From Candidatus Thalassarchaeaceae archaeon (lineage in GTDB: Archaea; Thermoplasmatota; Poseidoniia; Poseidoniales; Thalassarchaeaceae), in the NCBI GenBank assembly GCA_030747395.1, contig JASLKT010000002.1, positions 1 to 39,078 on the forward strand: a stretch of DNA of 39,078 nucleotides. The letters are read 5' to 3'. The translations under genes were made by a program, and so were the position numbers. Shown here in pieces: positions 19,383 through 29,100 of this stretch (positions are counted from its first letter, which is position 1; each line of letters starts with the position of its first letter). The notes beneath the pieces were generated by a model. That model did no database searches. It was not told the origin of the DNA and worked only from the letters and a program-made list of their open reading frames with translations.

Positions 19383-19979
19383 ATGGGTCGCAGATTTGCT
19401 ATCATTGGTCACCGTGCACCGTCATCGGGCAAAATCAACCTAAACGATTTACCGGGGTCATCTGGAAGAATTGATGTTCTGGCCCGTGCAGTTAACACCG
19501 CTCTATTCCTATCGCATGGGATTCGAGATGATACAGATATCACCATGCATTTGATGGGTGGACCCGGCCCTGCTCGTCGAATTTGGTTCCAGGGTTCAAG
19601 ATTGAGAGGGGTATATCCTGACGAGCGTGCCATTGCAGGGCAAGTGGCCAAGGCGTTGAAGGAACCCGTTCCTGCGATTGGGCAGTTGGTTGAATTACAC
19701 CCTGGGTTGTGGCATTCGGGTGGAGGAATTGAACAAACCATCCTTGAGTGGGAGCGAGATGGTGTCCGTTTATTCACTCTCGATGCAGAGGGTGCCCCCT
19801 TTGACCCAGATATTCACGATGATGATGAAATTGGATTCATACTTTCAGATGATCTACCCTTTAGTGCATCTGAAATGGAATCGTTGGAAGCGATAGAGAA
19901 AGTATCCCTTGGACGCACATGGCTTCAGGGCAATGCCTGCATTTCAATCTTGCATCATGTCTTAGATTCTAATGATTAG
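19383..19979 (+). CDS. trmY: tRNA (pseudouridine(54)-N1)-methyltransferase (TrmY)
   Basis: MGRRFAIIGHRAPSSGKINLNDLPGSSGRIDVLARAVNTALFLSHGIRDDT...; ATG at 19383 chosen over ORF-track start 19356. Confidence 0.88.
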   Translation: MGRRFAIIGHRAPSSGKINLNDLPGSSGRIDVLARAVNTALFLSHGIRDDTDITMHLMGGPGPARRIWFQGSRLRGVYPDERAIAGQVAKALKEPVPAIGQLVELHPGLWHSGGGIEQTILEWERDGVRLFTLDAEGAPFDPDIHDDDEIGFILSDDLPFSASEMESLEAIEKVSLGRTWLQGNACISILHHVLDSND

Positions 19980-20911
19980 CAAAGCCACGAAGGGTAACCA
20001 TCTGCATCTTCAGATAAGGATGCATGGAGTATCGAATCGGGGATGTTCAACGGATGGGTTTGTGGCCATGTGGCCAATGGTGAGATGACAACGTTTCCAG
20101 CCATCAAACTCGAGCAATCTGTTCGTGGAAGGGGTTCATCCTCAATGGATGCTGCTCCAACGATAAATCCAAGGTTATTTTCGCTACGTTTTGTCGCACC
20201 ATGATACCATCTGGCCCCGAGGGGAACAGTTTCAACTAAACCGCTCCACTCATGAGGTGTATTCAGATTGAGGATGATATCCCCACTTCTGAATGCCTCT
20301 CGAAGACGCTCATCCATCGGCATTTCTTCATCCCCCCACGGTTGATGTTTGCTACCACGAGTACGCATGAGGTTTGTGGGCTCCTCATTGGCGACCAGTA
20401 GAGCACGGTCGATGAGTTCAAGAATCGCTTCTGTAGCGATTGAAAAGTCCTCATGCAAGTAAGTCCCTAGACTCAAGGCGATCGCCGGCATACCATACAG
20501 AGCGGCTTCCCTCGCCGCTGAAACAGTGCCAGAATGGATGACATCGATGGAAATGTTGGGGCCAAAATTGATACCAGATATACACAACTGCGGACGAATC
20601 ATCTGAGCCCAAGATTCGAATCCTTGATCGATGGCGACAATTGTGCAGTCACAGGGGCTCCCATCCAAACTAAATATTCTGATGGGGGGGCCATTGGGGT
20701 CAAGATCCAGTGACAATATCAAGTCATTTCGATCAGTAAATCGAAGTTCTTTTTTGAGTGATAAACGCATGGCTGAAGCTGATTGTTGTTGTGCTGGAGC
20801 GAGTATTGCCAACGGGTGACCGCGGGCATGTAGAATCTGAATCAAGCGATGTAAACCTGCTGCATCAATACCATCGTCATTGGTCAGAAATAGTGGTTCT
20901 CGCCAGGCCAT
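19976..20911 (-). CDS. surE: 5'-nucleotidase SurE
   Basis: LFLTNDDGIDAAGLHRL, ILAPAQQQSASAMRLSL, SGINFGPNISIDVIHSGTVSAAREAALYGMPAIALS. Confidence 0.94.
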   Translation of the reverse strand: MAWREPLFLTNDDGIDAAGLHRLIQILHARGHPLAILAPAQQQSASAMRLSLKKELRFTDRNDLILSLDLDPNGPPIRIFSLDGSPCDCTIVAIDQGFESWAQMIRPQLCISGINFGPNISIDVIHSGTVSAAREAALYGMPAIALSLGTYLHEDFSIATEAILELIDRALLVANEEPTNLMRTRGSKHQPWGDEEMPMDERLREAFRSGDIILNLNTPHEWSGLVETVPLGARWYHGATKRSENNLGFIVGAASIEDEPLPRTDCSSLMAGNVVISPLATWPQTHPLNIPDSILHASLSEDADGYPSWLC

Positions 20912-20920
20912 GATTCACCC

Positions 20921-21877
20921 TCAATTATCTGCGGTGTTTACGGGTTCATCAGTTAACCGATGATTGGTTCCGATAATGGCCAAAGCAGTTCCTAGAATCA
21001 TGAAGGGGCCACCGATCCAAGTCCACTGATTGGGTACGTCCTGCACACCTAGACTCCAACCTAGCAGACCTCCAAGAAGAGGTTCTAAGACGACACTGAC
21101 GGAGATGACCAGAGGGGGCAACCACTTGAGGCTTGCATTGATTCCCGTGTGACCCACTAATCCGGGCCCAAGCGCTAGATATGCCACGAGGAAAATCCAT
21201 GCTGCATCGGTCCAGCCAAAGATGGATGATTTCACAACAATTGTATCCATGTTCGCCCCTTCAGAAAATATGGCGTGGATTGTCAAGAATATGGCAGCGA
21301 TGAACGTGACGGGGAAGGCATAGAGGAACAAGGGCATCTGTCGTTCGCCTCTTAAAACACGTCCAGCGGCGAAATATCCAACAATCGCGATGGCGCCCAA
21401 AAATGCGGCTGCGTCCCCAATTAGGGTCACTGGCCCCGAACCCGCATCTTGTACAGCCAATATGGCGCCCATGACTCCGATGATAGCCCCCCATGTTTCC
21501 CAACGATGGGGCTTGATTCGAATGCAAATCATCGCAGTGACGATGATGAGGGGATGGGCGGTAACGAACAACAAACTGTGCGTTAAGGATGTGTGATCGA
21601 GTGACCACACCCAACTACCGAAGTGAATCCACAAGCATACGCCTGAGCCTAGAATAATCCATGCCACGGTCCGATTCCACTCAAATGAAGTGTTTCGAAC
21701 TTGCCAAATGAAAAATGGTAGCAACACAAGTGATGTAGCTTGGAGTCGCCAGGCCGCCTTCAGTAAGGGAGATACTTCAGACATCAGCATGAAAACTGCG
21801 CCGGCACTTGATACGGCCAAGACGGCTGTGCCAAGAATCAACCATGCATGGACCGGTGGTACCCGGGAATGTTCCAA
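20921..21877 (-). CDS. EamA/DMT superfamily transporter
   Basis: 318 aa, ~10 hydrophobic segments, two-repeat DMT pattern (AWRLQATSLVLLPF..., GPGLVGHTGINASLKWLPPLVISVSVVLEPLLGGLLGW). Confidence 0.85.
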   Translation of the reverse strand: MEHSRVPPVHAWLILGTAVLAVSSAGAVFMLMSEVSPLLKAAWRLQATSLVLLPFFIWQVRNTSFEWNRTVAWIILGSGVCLWIHFGSWVWSLDHTSLTHSLLFVTAHPLIIVTAMICIRIKPHRWETWGAIIGVMGAILAVQDAGSGPVTLIGDAAAFLGAIAIVGYFAAGRVLRGERQMPLFLYAFPVTFIAAIFLTIHAIFSEGANMDTIVVKSSIFGWTDAAWIFLVAYLALGPGLVGHTGINASLKWLPPLVISVSVVLEPLLGGLLGWSLGVQDVPNQWTWIGGPFMILGTALAIIGTNHRLTDEPVNTADN

Positions 21878-21886
21878 GTTGACACC

Positions 21887-24196
21887 TCACGACACGCTGG
21901 CCGATTGACCCATGATGCCAGCACGCTTGAACAGCCAATATAGGCCACCGAAGATGAGGACGTTGATGAGTATGAATCCAATCAATCGGGCAATCCAATA
22001 CGCACCGCCAAACATCGAGACCAAACCGGTCTCATCGATGACTGCGAGAATTGCAGACTCGACACCAAAGAATGCTTCCCCTGTCAATGCACCTGCAGCA
22101 ATCATGAATGTTGTCAGAAGAATCAATGCAGACCGACTTTCTGCTTTTGAACTTCCCTCTTGCTCCCGAATTTGTTCGACGACAGGTTCGAGACGATTGG
22201 CCTGCCACCAATCTCGACCGGCGCCACCAATCATCATTGGGAACGTGTATGGCGTGGGCAAATACATTCCCAATCCGAACGCAGTGCCCATGCCCGTCAC
22301 CCATTCAATGAATGCTCCAAGAAGGAATCCAATGAACAAGGTGGTCATGCTGCCCTGTCCTTCTGCCAGCATGACAGTGAAGCCGGCAAAGGCATTCGCT
22401 TGAGGAGCCAATAGTTCGATTTTCCCGTTGGCCAGTAAATCCGATAGGAAAATGGCCATCCCAGCACCCAAAATTGCCCCTGGGACGACACCCATGATGT
22501 TGCCCTTGGAGATGTGATAGGGCCGATTGCCAATGTAGAGGCTGTTCTTGTAGTCGGCAACGACGGTTCCAGACATTGAGATGGCACTACCGAAGACGGT
22601 TGTTCCAACCAATGCGATGAGGATCGCCTCTTCCTTGTTCAGACCGAAGAACTCCCCGAAGTTTAGGAAAAGGCCTAGGAGCATCAACAGGACGATGAAT
22701 GATGTCCCGGACACCGGTTCAATGCCAGTTTCACCCATCACGCGGACCGCAATGGCTCCTAACAGGAAGGTCGTTAGAATCAGTACTAGAGCGAAAACAA
22801 TGGCTGCCTGAACAGGGAATCCACCCATGAAGAAAATCAGAATCATTGCAAAGAATGAGAGTATCATGAACAGAGGGATGTGATGTAGGGGCCACTCATA
22901 CCATCCCTTGCCCTCAATGTACTCCTGGCCCTTCTCACCGCCAAAGGCCTTGGCGATATCGCCAAAGATTGACATGAATGTTGGGGCCATCTTCAACAGA
23001 CCCAAGATGCCACCACCCAGAATGGCGCCGATAGCGAGAGTACGAATGATACTCTTGTATGCCACCCATTGCACTGGCCCGCTCATTTCCTGTAATGGAG
23101 TGTAAACCGGTGCTCCAGACAGGGCATCGATTCCTGTGAATACGGGGACATTGAACATTACAGCCATTGGTATGAGGAAGAACCAGGCCACAAATGAACC
23201 GAGATTGACCAAGAAGGCGGTGCGCATTCGCATGAACCAACCGACAGCAAACAATGTGGGGCTCAGTTCGATTCCAAGAAAAGTGTAGGAGAATGGATTC
23301 GATGAATCGAACCATGTGATACCATTCGACACTGCGTGACCGTCTACCAATTCGCTGGGTTGATGAATCCATCGTTCCGAATATACTGAGGCGAGACCCC
23401 ATTCATCCCCGGATGCAGTCACAGCTATCTTGTCTGCAATGGTCAGGTGCTCTTTCCAAAACAATGGATAATCGATGATGAACATGAATCCCATGGTGAG
23501 AACGGTCCACAGGCCAACGGTCTGCAGACTCTCTTTCGCGGCGTCCGCTGCTCCTGAATTGACATCGGCAGCAATATCGAGCATCTTCAATGTCGCTTCG
23601 AATCCAGGCATGGGCAGGGGATCTTCGACCAGCCAAACCCTTCGGAAGATGATGAAGTACATCACGCCAAGGAAACCAGCGAACATACTCGCGACAATGC
23701 CAATGAATGCCAATTGGAACACGTCAATGCCAGACAGTAAGGGTGCACCATTCACATGATATCCAGTTTGAACTTCGGAAGATAACAAGAAAATCGCGGG
23801 GAAGGTGAAGATAAAACCAGTCGATGCGTGAGTTGCACCAGTCGTTGCGCTGGTTGAGATATTGACCTCAGACGGTGACCATTTCAAGGCCATGCCGAGA
23901 AGATAGGCAACATACCATGCGGCTGAAACAGCCAGGCCGATTTTCAACCCAATGTATGCTGTGACACCACTGAAAACTGAGCCGATGAGGATGCCGATCA
24001 TAATCTTACTAAGTGACCAATGGCTGACCTCAAATGATTCGTTGAGGTTCTTTTCCTCAAAATATTGTTCAAGTAAGCCGGTATTGAGGTTGTTGTACAT
24101 GTCCTCATCAAGCCAGGTAAGGCTACCGGACTCGATTGCCGCTAACCCTTTCGCGGTCACAGGCTGTCGGTATGCAGACTTGCGAACCCCTGACAC
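21887..24196 (-). CDS. Oligopeptide transporter (OPT) family protein
   Basis: 769 aa; GVTAYIGLKIGLAVSAAW, STSATTGATHASTGFIFTFPA, VMGETGIEPVSGTSF, GMGTAFGLGMYLPTPYTFPMMIGG. GTG start. Confidence 0.88.
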   Translation of the reverse strand: MSGVRKSAYRQPVTAKGLAAIESGSLTWLDEDMYNNLNTGLLEQYFEEKNLNESFEVSHWSLSKIMIGILIGSVFSGVTAYIGLKIGLAVSAAWYVAYLLGMALKWSPSEVNISTSATTGATHASTGFIFTFPAIFLLSSEVQTGYHVNGAPLLSGIDVFQLAFIGIVASMFAGFLGVMYFIIFRRVWLVEDPLPMPGFEATLKMLDIAADVNSGAADAAKESLQTVGLWTVLTMGFMFIIDYPLFWKEHLTIADKIAVTASGDEWGLASVYSERWIHQPSELVDGHAVSNGITWFDSSNPFSYTFLGIELSPTLFAVGWFMRMRTAFLVNLGSFVAWFFLIPMAVMFNVPVFTGIDALSGAPVYTPLQEMSGPVQWVAYKSIIRTLAIGAILGGGILGLLKMAPTFMSIFGDIAKAFGGEKGQEYIEGKGWYEWPLHHIPLFMILSFFAMILIFFMGGFPVQAAIVFALVLILTTFLLGAIAVRVMGETGIEPVSGTSFIVLLMLLGLFLNFGEFFGLNKEEAILIALVGTTVFGSAISMSGTVVADYKNSLYIGNRPYHISKGNIMGVVPGAILGAGMAIFLSDLLANGKIELLAPQANAFAGFTVMLAEGQGSMTTLFIGFLLGAFIEWVTGMGTAFGLGMYLPTPYTFPMMIGGAGRDWWQANRLEPVVEQIREQEGSSKAESRSALILLTTFMIAAGALTGEAFFGVESAILAVIDETGLVSMFGGAYWIARLIGFILINVLIFGGLYWLFKRAGIMGQSASVS

Positions 24197-24205
24197 AGCG
24201 ACACC

Positions 24206-24220
24206 CGCTCCTACGGAGCG
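24206..24220. other. Intergenic hairpin CGCTCC-TAC-GGAGCG (6-bp stem, 3-nt loop)
   Basis: Perfect inverted repeat about 10 nt upstream of the OPT start codon. Confidence 0.7.
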
Positions 24221-24270
24221 TTCTGTGGGTGATGCGCAGGGGTCTTAGGTTTGTGGGGAAAACCAAGTGG

Positions 24271-24287
24271 TCAACCCTACGGGTTGA
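24271..24287. other. Hairpin TCAACCC-TAC-GGGTTGA (7-bp stem, 3-nt loop) spanning the GNAT stop codon
   Basis: Perfect inverted repeat; on the - strand CCG TAG (Pro-stop) crosses the apex. Confidence 0.7.
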
Positions 24288-24783
24288 GATTACGAGATAG
24301 AGTGTAAGAAGAAATATCGTATCCAAGGCTTTGGTACAACCCTAATGCGGCATCGTTCAGTGCGTATACCGTCAATCTAACTTGGGTTGCTCCACGCATT
24401 TTGCACTCGTGTTCGCCCTGACGGACCAATGCTGTTGCGATTCCATTGCGTCGTGCATGGGGCTCAACCCAAACATCAGCAATCTCCCAAACCTGAGTCG
24501 GTGCATCGAGGATGAAGCCGTCTGGAGAATATGTGCAAATCCCTGCCAATTCACCCTCTAATCTCGCAATTAACATTCGGCCTTGCCGAATTCTTGACTC
24601 GAGAAATCTCTGAACTCGATCAATGTTCATTTGACTTTTCAATTCTACAACAGAACCTCTGAAATCAAGTCCCTGTTGATCGTGGAGTAGTCTCCACCAA
24701 GCGGATTCAATGGCAGAATAGTCATCGAATACAGCCACTGACACAGTGAGTGGTTCGGAGGTTGTAACCAGAGTATCACCCAT
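24277..24783 (-). CDS. GNAT-family N-acetyltransferase
   Basis: VWEIADVWVEPHARRNGIATALVRQGEHECKMRGATQVRLTVYALNDAALGLYQSLGYD, typical GNAT core. ATG at 24783 preferred to TTG at 24795. Confidence 0.9.
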   Translation of the reverse strand: MGDTLVTTSEPLTVSVAVFDDYSAIESAWWRLLHDQQGLDFRGSVVELKSQMNIDRVQRFLESRIRQGRMLIARLEGELAGICTYSPDGFILDAPTQVWEIADVWVEPHARRNGIATALVRQGEHECKMRGATQVRLTVYALNDAALGLYQSLGYDISSYTLSRNLNP

Positions 24784-24791
24784 CGGTGCAA

Positions 24792-25178
24792 TCAATGATC
24801 ACGGATAATCTTGTAGCGCCCCATGGCTTCCATCCAGAGGATTTCCGAACCACCTTCGAGAGTCATTCCCTCCTCTAGTGGGAGAATCAGAGTCTCGTAG
24901 GTTTTGTTGTCCATGGCATGAACTTCAGCACCATCGATATGGGTGATAATGGCTGATCCTTTTTCGATCAGTGGTACACTAATGGTGTCAGTAACAGGTG
25001 CTACGTGGCTTTTCTTTTGCCCAGTGAAAATATCTTCAAGCTCGATTCGGGCTTTGGCTGCACCGTGTTTTCCAGGCTTGCGTTTCGTCATGCTGAGGAT
25101 TTTGTATGCACTTTCTTCAAGCGCGACATAGCGACCCACTTTGATTGTTCGAACTTCTACACGTGTGGTGCCGGGCAT
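24792..25178 (-). CDS. eif5A: Translation initiation factor aIF5A (hypusine-type)
   Basis: MPGTTRVEVRTIKVGRYVALEESAYKILSMTKRKPGKHGAAKARIELEDIFTGQK; modified-lysine loop PGKHG. ATG at 25178 preferred to TTG at 25187. Confidence 0.93.
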   Translation of the reverse strand: MPGTTRVEVRTIKVGRYVALEESAYKILSMTKRKPGKHGAAKARIELEDIFTGQKKSHVAPVTDTISVPLIEKGSAIITHIDGAEVHAMDNKTYETLILPLEEGMTLEGGSEILWMEAMGRYKIIRDH

Positions 25179-25187
25179 GGGTATCAA

Positions 25188-25202
25188 ACCGATTCCATCG
25201 GT
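25188..25202. other. Hairpin ACCGAT-TCC-ATCGGT (6-bp stem, 3-nt loop) upstream of aif5A
   Basis: Perfect inverted repeat ~10 nt upstream of the preferred ATG (25178). Confidence 0.65.
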
Positions 25203-25282
25203 CCCGACTTATCAGGGTTCGGTAGTTTGAATCAGAATACGTGGACAAGTTAGAATCTTTACACGGATTCAGTTACGTAGAA

Positions 25283-26131
25283 TCAATACTTGTAGAATCC
25301 TTCACCTGATTTACGGCCCAACTTTCCTTCTTCAACCATTTCAATTAGCAATTTCGCTGGTGCATATTTGTCATCACCTAGACCCTGGTGGAGAACATTC
25401 ATGATGTGGAGAACTGTGTCATTTCCGATCAAATCTGCAAGAGCCAACGGACCGATTGGGTGATTCATACCCAGTTTCATGATTCCATCAATCGCATCTG
25501 GCTCAGCCACGCCATCCTGCAGGGTCAGGATGGCTTCATTGATCATCGGGCAAAGAATTCGATTGGAAACAAAACCCGGTGAATCATTGCAGCATAGCGC
25601 AGTTTTTCCCATTTTTTCACTGGCTTCAATAACAGCATTAGTAACGGCTTCTTCGGTGTCAGAGCCGTTAATAATCTCAACCAATTTCATAATGGGAACT
25701 GGATTCATGAAGTGCATACCGATGACTTTGTTTGGCCGTGTTGTTGAAGCTGCGATATCATTGATACTGATGCTGCTCGTATTGCTCGCGAGAATCGCGC
25801 TTGGCTTACAAATTGCATCCAGTTCAGCAAAGGTTGAGAATTTAAGTTCTGGAATTTCAGGGATCGCTTCGACAACAAGATCGGCATCTGCTGCAGAACT
25901 ACGTTCGATCGAAGATGAAATACGCGAAAGTGCAGCGTCTGCATCAATCTGAGTCATGCGCTCTTTAGCAACTAGTTTTGCTAGAGATTTCGAAATTGTC
26001 GCCATCCCATTGTCGACAAAATCCTGTTTGATATCGATCATTGTGACATTGTATCCGGCACATGCGGCGACTTGCGTGATACCATTCCCCATCTGCCCTG
26101 CACCCAGAACAGCAATTCTCTCTATACTCAT
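25283..26131 (-). CDS. 3-hydroxyacyl-CoA (3-hydroxybutyryl-CoA) dehydrogenase
   Basis: IAVLGAGQMGNGITQVAACAGYNVTMIDI, GMHFMNPVPIMKLVEII, NRILCPMINEAI, GEGFYKY. Confidence 0.94.
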   Translation of the reverse strand: MSIERIAVLGAGQMGNGITQVAACAGYNVTMIDIKQDFVDNGMATISKSLAKLVAKERMTQIDADAALSRISSSIERSSAADADLVVEAIPEIPELKFSTFAELDAICKPSAILASNTSSISINDIAASTTRPNKVIGMHFMNPVPIMKLVEIINGSDTEEAVTNAVIEASEKMGKTALCCNDSPGFVSNRILCPMINEAILTLQDGVAEPDAIDGIMKLGMNHPIGPLALADLIGNDTVLHIMNVLHQGLGDDKYAPAKLLIEMVEEGKLGRKSGEGFYKY

Positions 26132-26134
26132 GCT

Positions 26135-26146
26135 TGACTCGAGTCA
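26135..26146. promoter_or_regulatory. 12-bp perfect palindrome TGACTCGAGTCA immediately upstream of the 3-HACD start
   Basis: Read directly; 4 bp from the ATG at 26131 on the - strand. Function unknown. Confidence 0.4.
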
Positions 26147-26159
26147 GACGCAATTGATT

Positions 26160-26172
26160 ACCCCTTCGGGGT
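26160..26172. other. Intergenic hairpin ACCCC-TTC-GGGGT (5-bp stem, 3-nt loop)
   Basis: Perfect inverted repeat ~6 nt downstream of the stop codon of the 1318-aa surface protein. Confidence 0.6.
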
Positions 26173-26177
26173 GTGAC

Positions 26178-29100
26178 TCAACTGTCGTGTTCTAGCCACT
26201 CATCCATCTCTGGTGTTCTGTACCACCATTTGCCTTCATCATACCACCACTCGCACCCATTCTCATCAACCTTGTAATTAGGGTCATCCTCGGGAACGAG
26301 TTCCTCTTCAGGTTCTGCCTCAAGTTCAGTGGCTGGTTCGTCATTTGAGTGAACTATCGAGCGCTTTTTGGACTTCTTTTTGGGCTTCTTGAGAATTAAA
26401 CTCAACCCACCCCCAACGGCAATTAGTAAAATGACCACCGCGGAAATCAAAATCCATACAGTTGCACTCAAACCTTCCTCGGTATCTGGTGCGATATATG
26501 GGGTGTGACCTGTATTATCAGAATCATCACCGTTTGGATGAATGTCTTCTGGACAACCGGGGTTCTCCAAATTTTGCAGAGAGTTGGCATGAAGTGGGCA
26601 ACGATCAGGAGTTCGCGCACCAGGGATTAGTTGGCCGGGCCATGAAAGATTAACACGCATCTCATCGTCACTCCAAAGGCTGTTTGCGTAGTTGTCGTAG
26701 TAGCCATCACCGTCACTGTCCTTCCATTGGGTGTTGATGTTGGGTACAATGTCTTCTACGTTCGCCCAACCATCGCCATCAGAGTCAGTACATCCGCGTA
26801 GATTACCTGTTGATGTTCCCTCTTCATTCGGACAATCATCACCATCGGTACCATCAGGATTGTTACCAAATCCATCTCCGTCAGTGTCGACAGTTTGGGT
26901 TGGATCTTCAGGATATTGATCTACTGAGTCGATTGCGCCATCACCATCGGTATCACGTTCACTTTCTGAGCACCCATATGTTGCGGAAGATGGATTGTTG
27001 TCAACATCCAAGACTTCGGCCTCAGGTGTATTGAGGCACATATCGAGATCGTCGGTGACTCCATCGTAATCAGAATCGCGTTCGGATGGGGCACAACCTA
27101 GACCATCTACAAGTGTGATTTCTTCAGGTGGGGTTTCCTGACAGTTATCACCAAGAATGCCGGACAAACTATCCCCATAGCCATCACCATCCAAATCGGA
27201 ATGTTGACTTGGCTCATTGGGGAATGCATCATCGACATCTGCCCAACCATCACCATCCGTGTCAAGACAACCAATTCTACCACCCATATCTGATGTTCCT
27301 GCCTCGTCAGGGCAAGCATCAGCAAGGAATCCATCTGGGTTGTCTCCAAAACCATCACCATCTCGATCTTTATGCTGAGTAATATCTGACGGGAAGGCGT
27401 CTCCATATTCGGAAACTCTGATTCCATTAATCACATTCCCCCATGAATAATTATCACCGTAGCCATCACCATCGGCGTCGACCCATTGTGAAGGATTTCC
27501 AGGGAACATGTCATTCAAATCCGACCAGCCATCTCCATCTGTATCTGGGCATCCAAATCGATCTTGGTCAGATAAACCGTATTCCAATGGACAGTCGTCC
27601 GCCTGATATCCTTCAGGCTCATCTCCGAAGCCATCGCCATCCGTATCATTCCATTGGGTTGATTCTGAGGGGAATGCGTCGGCTGCGTCTGCCCAACTGT
27701 CCCCATCAGCATCTGGGCAACCCACTGTGGGCTGTGTACTCGTACCAGCAGAATTGGGACAATCGTCTTCCGTGTTGACCAGCCCATCTCCGTCATCATC
27801 ACGCTGGTTTTGAGCGCAACCAGATGCATCTACGGATAGTCCTGGTTCAGTATTCGTGCAATTGTCATCCCCATTCCAAACCCCATCGCCATCATCATCA
27901 GGTAAGAGATGTCGGAGGTCAATACCGATTCTGTCTCCGGCCATCACGCGCGAGAATGGGTCCAATCGAACAAATCCAATTTCATCGAAGTTGTCCTGAC
28001 CTTCTTCACTCAGCATCCATGAAAGGAATGGTCGAAGAATGTCGAGTTTGTCTTCGCGTATGACAAGACGATAATCATCCTGGAATGGCCAAACACCAGA
28101 TGTACTATTTTCAACCGAAGGGTGTATCGCTGGATTTCCAGCGGAAAGGGCATCTGCTGCCCCGTGCGTCCAATTGTCAAACAATGGAATATGATACGTT
28201 GTATTGCTCTGAATGGCAGCTCTCAATTCCGTGATTCCGATTACGTCATCGTTGTTTGAGGCACCATTGATGATTTCCTCACGAGTCTCTATGATATATC
28301 TCGCACGCCCAGATGGCGTATTTTCTCCTTCGAACCAGTCTTCTGGGAAACTACAATGGTCGCAGAACATGAATGCTGAAATCATCTGTGGTATCGAACG
28401 ATTTTCCCATCGATGGTAAATGTGGATTGGTTCATTTGGACAGGATGGATGTAAATCTCTCCATTCTGGTTCCCCATCCCCGTCGTCATTCGGTACAACA
28501 GAACTCCAAACCACTCCGGGATGAATCCCCGATGAGGAGAGTGTGGATTGAGATGCATCTGACAGAATCCATCGCAACTGTCCCATAGAAAGGCCCCCTG
28601 TCATGTTCAAACATTGGTGAGTCGCAGTATTCGGATCGACCATGAGGGAGGCTGGCATTCTTGCCACTGGTACTTCGATGAGTCTTGCACCGGTCGAGTC
28701 GCAATCGCGCATGCCACTGACTGAATAATTCGACAAGGTGGTTGTAAATCTCTCAGCAGCAGTACTGGATGATGCTGCAATCAATGGTGCATCTCCTTTA
28801 GGATTGACATCATTACACAAGAAATTCGTCGTTTGTATCGTCGTGCTGTTGAAGTGCATCGGAATGTAATCAGAGTGAGAATCTGCATATTCAAAGAAGC
28901 GTTCACCCATCAGTTCGCCTGTGACATCGCCACCCAGCCATGCATAAGCATCCGTTGAGAAATATGTGTAAATACGGCCATAATATCTAGCGCCGAAGTA
29001 TATCTTGGTCTCATCTAGCGACCAAGCGACGTCACGGGCACCACGACGTCCGGATGATTGTCCACCGCTACCGCCTGAGAAACTACCAAAACTGGCCTCA

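Noticed and set aside
26462-27830. Several + strand His/Pro/Tyr-rich ORFs and - strand Met/Asp ORFs in the receptor gene
   Set aside because: Frame-shifted or antisense readings of the repetitive Asp-Gly (GATGGTGAT-like) TSP3 coding sequence.
26560-27900. Possible CRISPR-like or tandem DNA repeat
   Set aside because: Repetition is explained by TSP3-type protein repeats; units are imperfect, without uniform repeats and unique spacers.
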